A DNA stretch of 64,000 nt. Source: Steinernema hermaphroditum (Eukaryota; Nematoda; Chromadorea; Rhabditida; Steinernematidae). Each line of letters opens with the position of its first letter. Within the stretch, counting starts at the first letter, position 1. Location: the NCBI GenBank assembly GCA_030435675.1, contig CM059623.1, forward strand, positions 12,432,092-12,496,091, given 5' to 3'. The notes below the pieces were generated by a model, which did not search any database, was not told the DNA's origin, and worked only from the letters and a program-made list of their open reading frames with translations. This document shows, piece after piece, positions 32,501 to 43,525 of this stretch. The position numbers were made by a program, and so were the translations under genes.

Positions 32501-34380
32501 GCTCCGGCTCGGCTCAGACGCTCCGGTTATTTTGCATATCTGCTTCCTACTTATGACAGATATCGACAACGTTTTGCCAAGATTTATGAGTGAAATGCAG
32601 ATCCATTAAATCGCTAATATCATAACAGTTCAAAACGTTTTTTTTTCGATATTACAGCATTTCCAGTAATAACTGCGGCGTCATGGACACTTCTATTGCG
32701 AACGAATGTTCAATTTTGATAAGGTTAAAACAAGTTCCTCGAGCAGCTTTGTTGTTGCCAGTGAAATGAATTATTGATAAGATCTTTGGACTTCTGAGAT
32801 ATGGCTTTTACTAAATGTGAAAGACGAAAGCACTTAATTTTAAGGAAGCTGTCATGCGTTATGATAAATGAACATGTCCTCATACTTATGATTTCGAACA
32901 CCAGACGTACATAATCTAGGCTATCCATCATTCCGGCTAGTAATTGGACAAGACGGTTTTCAGCGGCGCATGCACAAAGGGAGTGTTTGAAGGGATTACA
33001 TTTGTTTATTCGCTTCCATACATTTCTCAAAAGTACATTGCTCCCCACCGAAATCCGCTTTACTATTCTAAGATTTCTCATACCGTATACCTTCTTATCC
33101 CGACAATCCTTATCACAATCACGCACATTTCTAATATACATGAACCCTTACAGTACATATTGGAAAATAATGAAGAGATAAGCCGTGAACGAGCGGCAGT
33201 CACTCTGCATCCATAAGAGCTTCCGAAGGCGCACAAGTGGCAACAGGCGCACCCACTTGTGATTCGCGGCCGCATCTCTCAGGAATTCGAGGTGTTTGTC
33301 CTCGAAGTCGGCGAAAAATATCGAGAGGGCGCCGACCCGACTTCGGCCCGCGCACACGGCATCGTTCGCCTACTTTCCCTTTTTAGAATTCACCAAGTTC
33401 CGGTTTCGAATTACGCGCCTCACGATGTCCGACGATCCGATTTCGCGCGCGAGTGACTCGGCTCACCCCCTGAGGGCCGACAAAACCATTATTCATGGCC
33501 ACGGGTTCAGTTGGTTTTGAACTTAGCCGGAGCGGAAAAGGTTCTGGACGACACGTAGAAGCAGTTTAAGTTGCCCAGTTCACTATTATCCTCAAAAGGA
33601 CGTCGCGAGAATCTGCAAATACAAATCACACTTGCAATTCAGTCGATCAAGAAAATTCTCAGGGAGAATGGAACATGAGTGGGGCAGCTGATGGCTTTGA
33701 ATAGTGCAATGACTAATGTCCATACGCAAACTTAAAAGTCTGCACAAACAAAGTATGCATACATGCATACAGAGCATTCCATGAGTGGGGCAGTTCCCAC
33801 TATGCAGTGTTCTTGTTCACTCCGAATATAGCGTTCCATGAGGAACCGATCAAAGCTTTGCTAAACATTAGGGTTTTACCATGTTATTAATATTGGGTTG
33901 GAAAGTTGAAGATGGCGAACGAAAAAATGCATTTTTTATTTCCATAACGACTAGTATTACACAATTAATACCATAAAAAGCCCGTACATCATTTCGCATT
34001 TCGCGATGCCCAGGTGACAAATTTTCCGTCGTGTTATATGAATGACGAAAAAAATTTGTTGACCCTAGAGTGAGAGGTGGCCATGCTGGGCTGGGATGCG
34101 CCCATGAGCGACGAACCCAACCCACACACTGGCTTTGCGAGCAGACCAGTCAGTACGAGAATCGACGCAAATCAAAAACCCGCCATCTTAAACTTTCTAA
34201 CATAATATACTGGGTTGTCCCACAATTAACCTAATTTTCAATCACCGTTTTTATTATAAATACTGCTCAATCGAGGGTAATGCTCAATACCATCGTTGTG
34301 TACTGCTTAAGCTCACTTTGTGGGCAATATTCGGATTGCCTTTCGTATAAAACACTCAGTTTCGAGTCATAAAATGCTGT
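29510..34380. other. AT-rich gene-poor region
   Basis: I see no supported gene in almost 5 kb. It contains two pairs of diverged direct repeats: 30283-30352 with 30968-31040, and 30582-30645 with 30714-30780. Around 33.2-33.5 kb it is locally GC-rich, with overlapping frames of about 65-75 codons that have no recognised domain. Sequences resembling mariner ends (GGGTTGGAAAG near 33894, ACTGGGTTGTCCCA near 34210) are in the same orientation and do not define an element. Confidence 0.45.
30582..30780. repeat. Diverged direct duplication
   Basis: The block starting ACATATTGCAAATATAGGG (30582) recurs at 30714 with small changes and a 13-bp insertion, ending in GATTCCGAT. The offset is about 132 bp. 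Confidence 0.7.
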
Positions 34381-34389
34381 GGTCCATTT

Positions 34390-34900
34390 TTGGCCTCTTT
34401 ATCTTGTTTGTGATTTGAAATTCTTGATGTGGAGACCCGGGAGGAGAATCAAAAGTGGCTGGAATATCTTCAGACGGTACAAGGATTTCCAGACCTGCAG
34501 AAGCGTTCTGATGCGATGGAAACAACGACTCATGGATCAGTGCATCCTCCCGCCAGCTTTGAAAACTACAGCTTTGAGTTGAGAGTCCACAAAATCGATG
34601 AGCGCAGTACATCTCACTCAACGGATCCAGAATCCTGATCGCTCAGGACGTCAGCGAGGATGAAGCTCTCGACCCCTCGACGACGGATGAAACGCCGAAT
34701 GTCTAGGCTCCGCTACTAGACAGGAAAACGAATAGGTGGTTACAAACCGTCACCATGGTAAAGGACGTCAACAAAGCCGCAATCAGATGGAAATGGAACT
34801 TCGCCTGGAAGACTCGAATGACGCCCTCCTGTGAAAAGACTCGAATGACGCCCTCCTGTGAAAAGACTTTTAGGAATACCACGGACTCGATTAAGAAAAC
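34390..34900 (+). mobile_element. Retrotransposon RT fragment, frameshifted
   Basis: The frame GRRIKSGWNIFRRYKDFQ followed by KQRLMDQCILPPAL corresponds to the RT thumb motif (GRRI-x-x-x-W-x-x-F ... R-x-x-D-x-C-x-LP). Downstream pieces in shifted frames (MKRRM; KDVNKAAIRWKWNFAW) match the segment after it. Several indels separate the pieces. It resembles the elements at 14.7-16.9 and 27.6 kb. It also contains a perfect 27-bp tandem duplication at 34811-34864. Confidence 0.65.
34811..34864. repeat. 27-bp tandem duplication
   Basis: Two exact head-to-tail copies of a 27-bp unit beginning GACTCGAATGACGCCC, inside the retrotransposon fragment. Confidence 0.85.
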
Positions 34901-35112
34901 GCGACGAATTTGCAATGAAGCTAGACAATAAAAGATGGAAGCAACAAGAAGTCAGTGAGCCAAGGTCTTCTGAAATGTATTTTCGCGGGTTAAATATGGA
35001 GTGCGATAACATGTAAAATTTTAGATATCGTAGTAATGGATGAAATCACGGATGGAGCTGGGAGCCAGCCCTTTTGTGCGTTTACTGCCGGTGTATACTG
35101 CTGCTCCTACTC

Positions 35113-35425
35113 AAGCTTATCGGCTTGTTCACTAATAGGTCGCTTATAGAAACTTTTATTTTTTAATCTTCTCCTCACCATCTGTAGTCTGATCTCGTCG
35201 ACAACTCACCATCTGTAGTCTGATCTCGTCGACAAAGACAAGGTACTGAAGCTTATCGGCTTGTTCACTAATAGGTCGCTTATAGAAACTTTTATTTTTT
35301 AATCTTCTCCTCACCATCTGTAGTCTGATCTCGTCGACAGCTCATCATCTGTAGTCTGATCTCGTCGACAAAGACAAGGTACTGAAGCTTATCGGCTTGT
35401 TCACTAATAGGTCGCTTATAGAAAC
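35113..35425. repeat. 136-bp tandem repeat next to RAI1-like gene
   Basis: Two full 136-bp units (35113-35248 and 35249-35384) start AAGCTTATCGGCTTGTTCAC. A third partial copy of about 41 bp follows and runs into the 3' end of RAI1-like paralogue 2. Each unit contains a nested double copy of a ~31-bp block ending TGATCTCGTCGACAA. Pieces of the unit (TTTTAATCTTCTCC and CTGATCTCGTCGACAAG) also occur inside the last coding exon of the adjacent gene, so the array probably arose from that gene's 3' end. Confidence 0.85.
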
Positions 35426-35452
35426 AAGTTAGCATTTATTCAATACATCAAT

Positions 35453-36588
35453 CTATGTACTTTCCAACGGAATTTTAATCTTCTCCTTTCCATCGTACCG
35501 AAACCCTTCAAAAGTGATCTCTTCCTTTCCTTCCTTCTTGAGGCAGCTGATCTCGTCGACAAGGTCACCAAATTCAGCAAACAGCTCCGACAGTCTTTTG
35601 CACACTAACTCCACCAGTTGAAGACCCCGCGCAAAGAGTTGGTCTTTCTCAATCAGGCTATCCGTGCTGTACAGTTTTGGTGTGTACTGTTTTCCGAATT
35701 TCGCACACTCTTCAACTTCCTTCGGTTGAATACCGCTGTAGACGATCTGGTTCACGGTGGCCAGATACGCCTTTCTGAGTGCTTGAGCGGCCTTAAATGA
35801 CAAATAGTTCCCTTCTATGACGTGATCGCACTTCACTTCGACGAGGTCTTGGCCGTCTGAAATACGTTTCACATTGCTCAAATCAGAAACGTCCGATATT
35901 CTTACTTCTGTAGTCAACCTCGGAGCGAATCAAAAGGCGGCAGTTTCGTAGGCGTAACTCTGACACCACATAATTTTGGCCCTCTCGAGGTTGGCCCTCC
36001 TCAAATGGAAGGTCTTTCTGCAATACGGTGTGGAGTCAAAAATGCACGTGTTCTTACGTTATTTCCCATAAAATCTTCAAAGCACAGACCGTACATAGTA
36101 TACGGCTTCCCTACGGGCGAATAGTCCGTTGGCGAGAGGATAATAACTGCCTTTCCATGTATTTTAACTTGCTTAGCCGTTATTTTCGCTGCATGTAACT
36201 TCGAGGTGCACTTGGCTAGGTCAGCGATCAGTCCGCCAGTACAAATAAAATCGCCATCCTGAAAAGAGCATAAACCGCCTAAAATCAAGGACTTTAGGCC
36301 TACATCAATCCTCACAAAGTCTTCTTTGACTGCACGTTCGAAAAATGGGACTTTGAATAGGTATGCGGAGCAGAACTCCGTTTTGCATTGCATCAAGTCC
36401 TTTGCGTAAAAACTTTGTTCGAATCGATCCGTATTCAGAGCTGGCAGATCATCCACCGTCAAAGCGGATATACTACAACTCTCTTCTGCCTCATTCCAAG
36501 CACCGTAAGCGAGAAATTTTCTTTCGACAGGGAATAACTGAGAGACTTTCCATTGGCTTTGATCAGTGGAAATGGAAAGTGTAGACAT
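35453..36588 (-). CDS. RAI1/DXO-like protein, divergent (paralogue 2)
   Basis: Four exons join in phase: 36304-36588, 36058-36258, 35906-36017 and 35453-35856, giving about 333 aa. Motifs follow the RAI1/DXO order: YGLCFEDFM (GxxFE), LLIRSEVDY (EVD), DLVEVKCDHV (E-x-K) and LRKAYLATVNQIVYSG. The last residue of the EVD motif is Tyr, where the family usually has Ala or Cys. Family members remove defective 5' caps or degrade uncapped RNA. Intron positions match paralogue 1, showing common descent. The first intron is 45 bp and in frame. The 136-bp tandem repeat lies immediately behind the stop codon. Confidence 0.82.
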
Positions 36589-37869
36589 TCTCTGTAAAAG
36601 AACGTATAATGAAGCGACTTGGATTTACCGCTATCGGCGCGCTGGACAACCGATGATAAGATGCTCAAAAACCGAAATGATAAGGTACCGTGTTAAAGGA
36701 CGTTAAGCTTTTAGTCGGCTTACCGCCTGCAGGCTACTGGTATCTTGCCGTCCGCACATCTACCAGGCCTAAAAATGACGCGAAATCGCACGCAAACAAG
36801 TGAACCCTGCGGGGTTATGACTTCGAATGATCGTAGGCAACCGAGAGGCGGCCTTATCACCAGAGTTTCGAAATTCAGTCGAGAAGGAGCGGCGTTTGTA
36901 ACGCTTCCTAAACTGAGCTCATTTCCAAGGGATTCCAGGGGACATTAGTGAGAGACATCCTCTAACCAAACACTAAGGCCATGATTATCCATGACAAAAG
37001 CACTGGGTGGAGTGCAGTTAACTGTCACCCTATACAGTGATTTGTCACCTGTTCAGTATATAGTTGATCATTGCGCCCGAAGCAATCATAAACTTATAAT
37101 CGCAACTAGGTCTACTCTTATGAAGCATAAGACTCTTATTCGATTAATAAAGACCTCATCTTTTTGGACAAATTATCAAGAGAAAAAGCGGTAAGTTTGC
37201 ATTTGCTAAATGTTTATAGTTATTCGGCATGAAGATATATGTATATGTTTGTGGGTCGAGAATCCGACTTCTACATTTAACTTGGTCACGGCTTACACCA
37301 CATTCCTTGCGAACTCGAGGCACGAGGTGCGACTCGAGACTGATTAGGGATGTATCACAACTTGAGCTAATCTCAAAAAGTTGGACCCGACCAATCACTG
37401 TGTTTTGTCCACATAGCGACTCCACAAGCTAATTTATGCTATACGGTAATAGAGGTTAAATGTTGGAAAAATGACTCGTGTATTCACAAAAAGTACGACT
37501 ACCCGTGTTTTTAAGTTGACATCCACATTAGAACTCTACACTTTGAGGTGAGAGATCTTGTAAAAGTCCTCCACATTCTCCAAAAGTCATTCAGCGTTTG
37601 CAGTAGTTTGTTCCGAATCAGTTACAGTACCCAAATCGATTATATTCAGTTGATTTACGCCTTGACATGTCATACGTTAACATTTTTCTCTTGGTTTCTT
37701 TTCTCCGCACAGCACCTCAAACCTCAAAATCGTCAAATGTCCCCATCGAAGACCATCCCAAGGCTCCCACCACGGCGACCCTCCGTATGCAGCTACAGTA
37801 TATGTCAAACAAGCCCGTACAGTAAAGAAGACAAACAAGGAGCGTTCCGTCGTGGATTCGTCGCCGAAG
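36589..37869. other. Intergenic region upstream of PIG-T
   Basis: No full gene is supported. A strong acceptor (TTTCTCCGCACAG, ending 37712) precedes the PIG-T start by 157 bp and is probably its splice or trans-splice site. One frame after that acceptor is open and ends at 37822 (TATMQ-like, ...QYMSNKPVQ). It could be the last exon of an upstream cistron, but I found no partner exons. Confidence 0.4.
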
Positions 37870-40157
37870 ATGGCGTCTTCTGCATCCCTTCGAATTCTTC
37901 TTCTACTCGTCGCCGTCTCCTTGTCCTTCGGGAATCTCGTCGACCAGCTGAGCGATTCCTACGAGGAGACGTTGACGGTGAAACGCCTGAAAAGTCAGCA
38001 AATCTACTCGCATTTCAAATTCGTCGTCGAAACGAATGGATCTTCTGTTCCAGGTTTGTTTGGTTGTTAGAAAATTGAATAAATAGCGCCACAAATTAGG
38101 GACCTATGAGTTATTCCCGCGTATAATCGACGAGATCGTCGAAAAATACAAAATCCGCGATCTGCAGCTTTCGCTGACACAGGGATACTGGCGGACGTCA
38201 CAGTGGGGCCTTCAGCCGAAGCCGGAGACACCCAATGGTGCGCAGTTGATCGTTTTGTTTGACGGAAATGCGTCGAAGTAAGTTTGAAAATTTATTTGCA
38301 AACGGTCCTCCAGGGGCTAAGTTCTCCAACATTATCGTTTGATTAATATCTCATTGTTTCAGGGAAGTAATCGACAAAAGATGGCTATCTCTTGTAAACT
38401 CGCTCAATGGAATCTTCTGCACTTCTCTCATGGAGCTCGTTCCCGCCCTCACAGCCTCTCCACGCCGTTACCGAAGCGATATCGTCGCAGAACATGGCGC
38501 AAGCGTCGAGAACATGAGATATGGCGCTCTTGGAGGCGAAACAGTGTGCACTGAGAACCTGACCCCGTGGAAACGGCTGTTACCTTGCAAACAAGTATGC
38601 TCTGACCCGTTACAGCCTTTCAAATTGCCAATTGCAGAGTGGGCTCGCGAATCTGCTGAATCCGATCCGTTTGTACAGCTCGGCATTCCACTCTCTGTCG
38701 TTCCGAGTTAAGCGCACTGGAAGTGTAAGCAAGTTTCAGATTCTGTTGTTTGATGTGGATTTTAGGAGGGAAAGGGTCGGCGGCTGGAGATGACCGCTGC
38801 TCACTTGACGGATCTGCCCTTGGCTGACAAAGATATGAGTAAGGTCTTGATTTCCGCTTCGAAAGCGTTCATCCTTTGTTGCAGGTTGGAGTTTGCGGAA
38901 ACTCTTCGATCGCGGCGTGAACGGTCAATGCGTCGTGGCCAAGAAGAGCGCTATCATCGTCGCCAAGGAGAGCAAAGTCGACGCTCAGTACAACCACGAA
39001 GCAAATGAGACGTTTCAAGTCGGAGACCAGGAATATCTTCTGTATGACCTGACGAAGCAGCGTCTAAACTCATTCTTCAACCTTGCTATGACGACCAAGA
39101 AGCGCCTGCGAGTGACACCACCTCCTCCGACGTATTTCGGGTTAATTCAAACTTTGAGAACTGTGAACTGAAGGTTTATCTTCAGATTGCACTCGTTCAT
39201 AAGTAACATCGGTACGCAGAATGGCAAAATCCGCCATCGCTTCACAAACACCAAAGACACCAGCCTGTCGATTCAGTTTACTCATCTCATTCCTTGGTTT
39301 CTTCGTGTCTACATGCACACGATCGTCGTGGAATGCGAATCGGCTGACGGTAGTGCCAATAACGTCAACGCTCCGATCTCAAATCGCCATTATTCGCTGG
39401 CTCGTGACCGCCAGAAGCCATATTTGATCGAGCTTGAAATTGATCTGCCTGCGAATTCGGTGTGCGTCATGAATGTGGACTACGAGACAGCTTTCATGAA
39501 GTAAGTGTCTAGACACGGGTAGCTTGGGACCATTTTTGCTATCTCATGTTGTGGGGTGGGTGGAGTCTTCGCTGGCTGTCTGTGCTAAATGTCTAGACAC
39601 TATCTAACAACGAGGAATTTCTGGGGTTTTCACAGATTGACTAAACTCAACGCAGGCAGACATTGGTTCGACACTCATTTGAATATAAATGTCTTTCAGA
39701 GCTCAAGAGTTCAAACCGGACGCACATTACGGTAACTACATCCCTGGCGCTGTTGTCTCCTTCAAGGCCGACCAATCGGATCTTGTGAAGGGCGCTGCTC
39801 TTGTGGCCAAAGACGGCGACACCACCGTATTCGTCCATGGTGAAGTACTACTTGTCCAGATGCCCACACCCGACTTCAGTATGCCATTCAACGTTCTCTG
39901 TTTGGTGTCGACTGTGATCTCCATCTTCTACGGACCTATGTACGGCCTCACCACTAAACTGTAGGCGTTGCTCATGTTACAATTCCTACAGACAGCATTA
40001 TTTCAGGCTCAAGCCCTGTTTCACCGAAGCTGAAGCCCCTAAAACACAGCCGCTAATTGTACGATTAGTGATGTTCATAGTGCAGATTGCGAAGAAAATG
40101 TTCCGATTCCTCAAAAAGGAAAAAACGGAAGAAGAGACGAAGAAGAAGGAAGAATGA
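37870..40157 (+). CDS. pigt: GPI transamidase subunit PIG-T (Gpi16)
   Basis: Nine exons join in phase: 37870-38053, 38100-38277, 38363-38594, 38638-38724, 38766-38838, 38885-39140, 39186-39500, 39700-39960 and 40007-40157, giving about 578 aa. The N-terminal signal peptide is LRILLLLVAVSLSFG. PIG-T landmarks are GYWRTSQWG, RYGALGGETVCTENLTPWKR followed by LLPC, IPWFLRVYMHT, LPANSVCVMNVDYE, and VQMPTPDFSMPFNVLCL before the single C-terminal membrane helix. The cytosolic tail is Lys/Glu-rich (KKKEE). PIG-T stabilises the ER transamidase that attaches GPI anchors; its conserved Cys links to PIG-K by a disulphide. It converges on the PTRHD1 gene 149 bp downstream. All landmark blocks are intact, so it looks functional. 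Confidence 0.93.
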
Positions 40158-40306
40158 AATTGCTCATTTTTGTACGGGTACTTATTTAGCTTTAAGTTAT
40201 TATTGATTCTATTTAACATAACTGCCTCCATGTAATAAAGAAGATGGTTCAAACTAATGTAATATCTCAACGGTACCCAAGTGAATCACCATTCAGGAAC
40301 AACAAA

Positions 40307-40989
40307 TTACTTGAAGAGCTTCAGATTCCGAAGAAGTGGCTTTAGTGCTTCACGGGTGGAGGGCTTCACGGCGATGCACACCTTCATGTCGTCTTCAACC
40401 CAAGTCTTGTGGTCTACGTTAGCGTCCTGAAGCTTCGATTCGACCTTCTTGAGCGCGTCTTCGTTGGCGACCTAGAAATTAAACATCAGACTGTGACAAT
40501 GAAAAAACTAAGACAGAATTTGTCTCTGCAAGACAGAGCTGCTAGACTGAGGTGTCTGCAAGGCTCTAAATTGTCTACAAGACAGAATTTGCAGTCTAGT
40601 GTGTCTGTAGAATAGTACCGTCAGCCTGATGCATCTACAAGACAGCATAACAGAAGAAGACATAACTTGCGGTAACGATCAAATCTCAACCCGGTCGTTA
40701 AAGCAGACGAAATTCTGTTAAGTCGAGATTTTCTTGACTCGATGGTGTGGTAGGGAGAAATATATGTCCATAAATAATAGTTTACCTCCAGAGTAACCTT
40801 ATGCATGGAGTCCAGATTCTTTGTATACTCAACCACAGCCGGATCTTCTTTGTAGAGCCACATGCAGGCGGTCGAAGCGTGCGCTCCTTGGGTTATCACC
40901 GCTCCGAGAGGCCACTTCAGCTCGGTGATGAGGTCCCTCCGCAAGATCAGGTACATCACGAGACTCTCGGAAACTGCGGCGGCCGCCAT
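40307..40989 (-). CDS. PTRHD1: PTRHD1-type peptidyl-tRNA hydrolase-like protein
   Basis: Two exons (40786-40989 and 40307-40471) give 122 aa. The frame has MYLILRRDLITELKWPLGAV, then QGAHASTACMW, a DAKVDHKTWVE-like segment and the C-terminal LRSLKLFK. This is the compact PTH2 fold of the PTRHD1 subgroup. PTH2-type enzymes cleave peptidyl-tRNA, but PTRHD1 activity is poorly established, so only the fold is certain. The gene lies 143 bp behind the stop of the low-molecular-weight phosphatase on the same strand, typical nematode operon spacing. The intron (40472-40785) contains short repeats rich in GTCT/AGAC. Confidence 0.9.
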
Positions 40990-41132
40990 TTTGCTTAAAC
41001 TCCCAGTTGAGAGATCTACCAGAGAAGTGTACTAGCGAAGGTATGATCGTAATGCAGTCAAACAGGAGGAAACACAGAGTCAACAGAGCGAGTGAAAATA
41101 TATTTACAAACTACACTATTATAATGGTATGA

Positions 41133-41933
41133 TCACTCAGAAGAAGACGAGTGCTGCGCGAGGAAGGTTTCGCAAGATCGGAGGCACTGGGTGTAGACGA
41201 CCTCGAAGAGGCGGAGTCCACTTTCGTAGTAGGGGTCGGGGATAATTCGGACGTTCTCGGGGTCGTACGAGCCGAGAAGCTCGACTTTGGCAGTGGCATC
41301 ACCGGCGAGTTGATAAAGGTCGTCGAGGTCGCTGTAATAAATGAAATTAAACTAATCAGAGATGTAACTTACGATATGTTGCTGTCGTCCATTCCAAAGA
41401 TGTAGTCAAACGTCCGGAAATCCCGAGTTGTGACCTGGCGAACGGTATGCTTGAAACCATGGATTCCATGCTTGTCTAGCGTCTGTAGCGTCCGCTTCTC
41501 GGGCTGTTTTCCGACGTGATAGTCGATGATCGCCGCACTGTCTACGTGCCACTCATCTCGCACTCCTTTCTGGTCAAGAAGATGGACGAAGATCGCTTCG
41601 GCCATTGGGGACCGACAAATGTTCCCTGAAATGAGTACCTACTTAGAATACAGCAGTCAGACTCAGACTCTTTAATTGTCTGCGTTCATCACAGTTGATC
41701 TGTTTTGTGTTATGTTGTCTGTCGACGGTGCAGACAGTCTGAAAACGTTCGCGGTGTCTACTTGGCAGCCTTTGTCAACCGTCTGGTAAATCACCTTTCC
41801 ACTTCAACTGTCCGGTAGACTGTCTTTCCCGTGTGTTTTGACAGACACCAGAACACATCAGACAACGACAAAAGGAGAAGAACCTACCAAGACAGACGAA
41901 CAAGACGCTTTTCTTTTTGTCGGCGGGTGCCAT
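41133..41933 (-). CDS. Low-molecular-weight protein tyrosine phosphatase (ACP1-like)
   Basis: Three exons (41888-41933, 41373-41625 and 41133-41331) give 165 aa. The active-site P-loop C-x5-R is split by intron 1: FVCLG from exon 1 joins NICRSPMAEA from exon 2. The C-terminal catalytic DPYY motif (IPDPYYES) supplies the general acid Asp and the regulatory tyrosines. Length and motif spacing fit the cytosolic LMW-PTP family, which dephosphorylates phosphotyrosine. A longer upstream ATG at 41987 exists; I prefer 41933 because it gives the usual N-terminal length. It is likely the first cistron of an operon with the PTRHD1-like gene. Confidence 0.93.
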
Positions 41934-43525
41934 AGCTGCACACCTCTGAGTATCTGAAACAATCGATGTGCACAAAATGGACAACATATCAGAAACGCCA
42001 CTCGAACAATGTTGCTATAAAACAAAAATCAAAAACCGGTTGACGACGGACGACTCCGTCGAAAACGTAGACAGACAATTCACGCATAAGACGCTGGATT
42101 AGCTCGCTTCACTGACTTTAAGTTCTCACCGTACCGATGGACAATAGACAAAAAACAATCGAACCCAGGCGCAAACCTTATCAAAAATTCAGCATTATCA
42201 TGACTGGATACGGTAGGAATTTAAAGGAGCCAGTCATGTCTAAAATCTGGCAGAGCAATCCCCCCAAAACGGCCTGTTTATAAATGCAATAAACAAAAAC
42301 GCCGAAATCAAACCAACGTGAGTTCCCGCTCATCATGTGCCACTCGCGGAGCGGCGCCTACCGTATTCAAATCAAAGTACGCTTAGTCCCGGACGCAAAA
42401 ATGAAACAAATCACGCGATCGATCCCTCAGCTCACTCGGCTCACCAAAGATCGAACTTCGACGGAAAAGCGGAAGCGCGAGTCGGAGGCGACGTTTACTA
42501 CCGGGACCACCCACGTCGATAATCGATGGAGGTTCGCGGCTGTGGTGGTGTCGACGAGGATAGAGCCTCGGCACGGGCCGACGTCCCCAGGGGCGGAGTT
42601 CGCCGTCAACTTGTTGTTCCGCACGATGCGGCTTCGTCGTCTCGTCTCCCAGTCAGACGTAGACTCATCTCGCGCTCCTATCAGACCGATAGCGGTCGAG
42701 TTTGGCCCGTGCCGATGGATGTGGGATGTTTGGGAGCAGTGGAGTGCCTGTTCATTGGTTTTTTGTTGGTTAGCTGTGCTCTGCGTGGGCTTTATTGCTT
42801 TAGGCTGTGTCGCTTTTATTCGGTTTGGCTGGAAATTAGCGATCTTTAAAAGGAAATTTGGAGTATTCGATCGATTTTTGATTCCTTTTCGAGAAACTTA
42901 TTGGATTTGGGGTGTATTTTGGTTCTGATGTTCAGAGCTCAAGTCCATTCTATTGAATTTCGATCGGAAATGGAGCTATTAAGGATGAGCATGAATATCC
43001 AGTGTAGTTTTGATGATCTTCTTCGAGATTTGCAAATCTTCCAGAAATCAGGAAGATTTTCGGAGTCGTCTGATGTTCCTACGCTTATAGCTATTTCCAC
43101 ACTCATTTATCAGTCAATCCCACAAGAACCAACGGTCAGAAACATATATATTAACTCATTTTCTGACATAACTGACCACTCTTTGTCCAATGTGACGATA
43201 CAGCTCGTTTCTATTGACTTTCTTCTAGTTTAAATCACTAGGGTTGCTCATTTCTGTCATCGCTGAACAATCTGCAGAACACCGTATCGTATGGCGTCTT
43301 CTCCATTGTGTAAACGGTCAAAGAGCACTGGAGATGTACACTGTTGGCCTCCTTGAACCCCATTCACCTTTTTTTGTAAAACGGGGCTTTAGAGAGGTCA
43401 TTATATCAGATTTATGATCCCTTTCCGCCGTGATCGATCATTTTCCGCACGTTTTTTACGGTATATCATCGCGCTTGCATTATCACTGAGCATTCCCAGT
43501 TACAACTCCTATTTTAGACCCCAAA
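41934..43525. other. Divergent promoter region with an unexplained long ORF
   Basis: Spacer between the phosphatase (-) and VPS36 (+). It contains a 197-codon plus-strand frame starting with ATG at 42335. It has a basic N-terminal half and a hydrophobic stretch (SLVFCWLAVLCVGFIALGCV) near residue 150. I do not recognise it, and a chance frame is possible. The remainder shows nothing I can support. Confidence 0.3.

Noticed and set aside
33888..34220. Complete mariner element
   Set aside because: The two mariner-end-like sequences are in the same orientation and no transposase motif lies between them.
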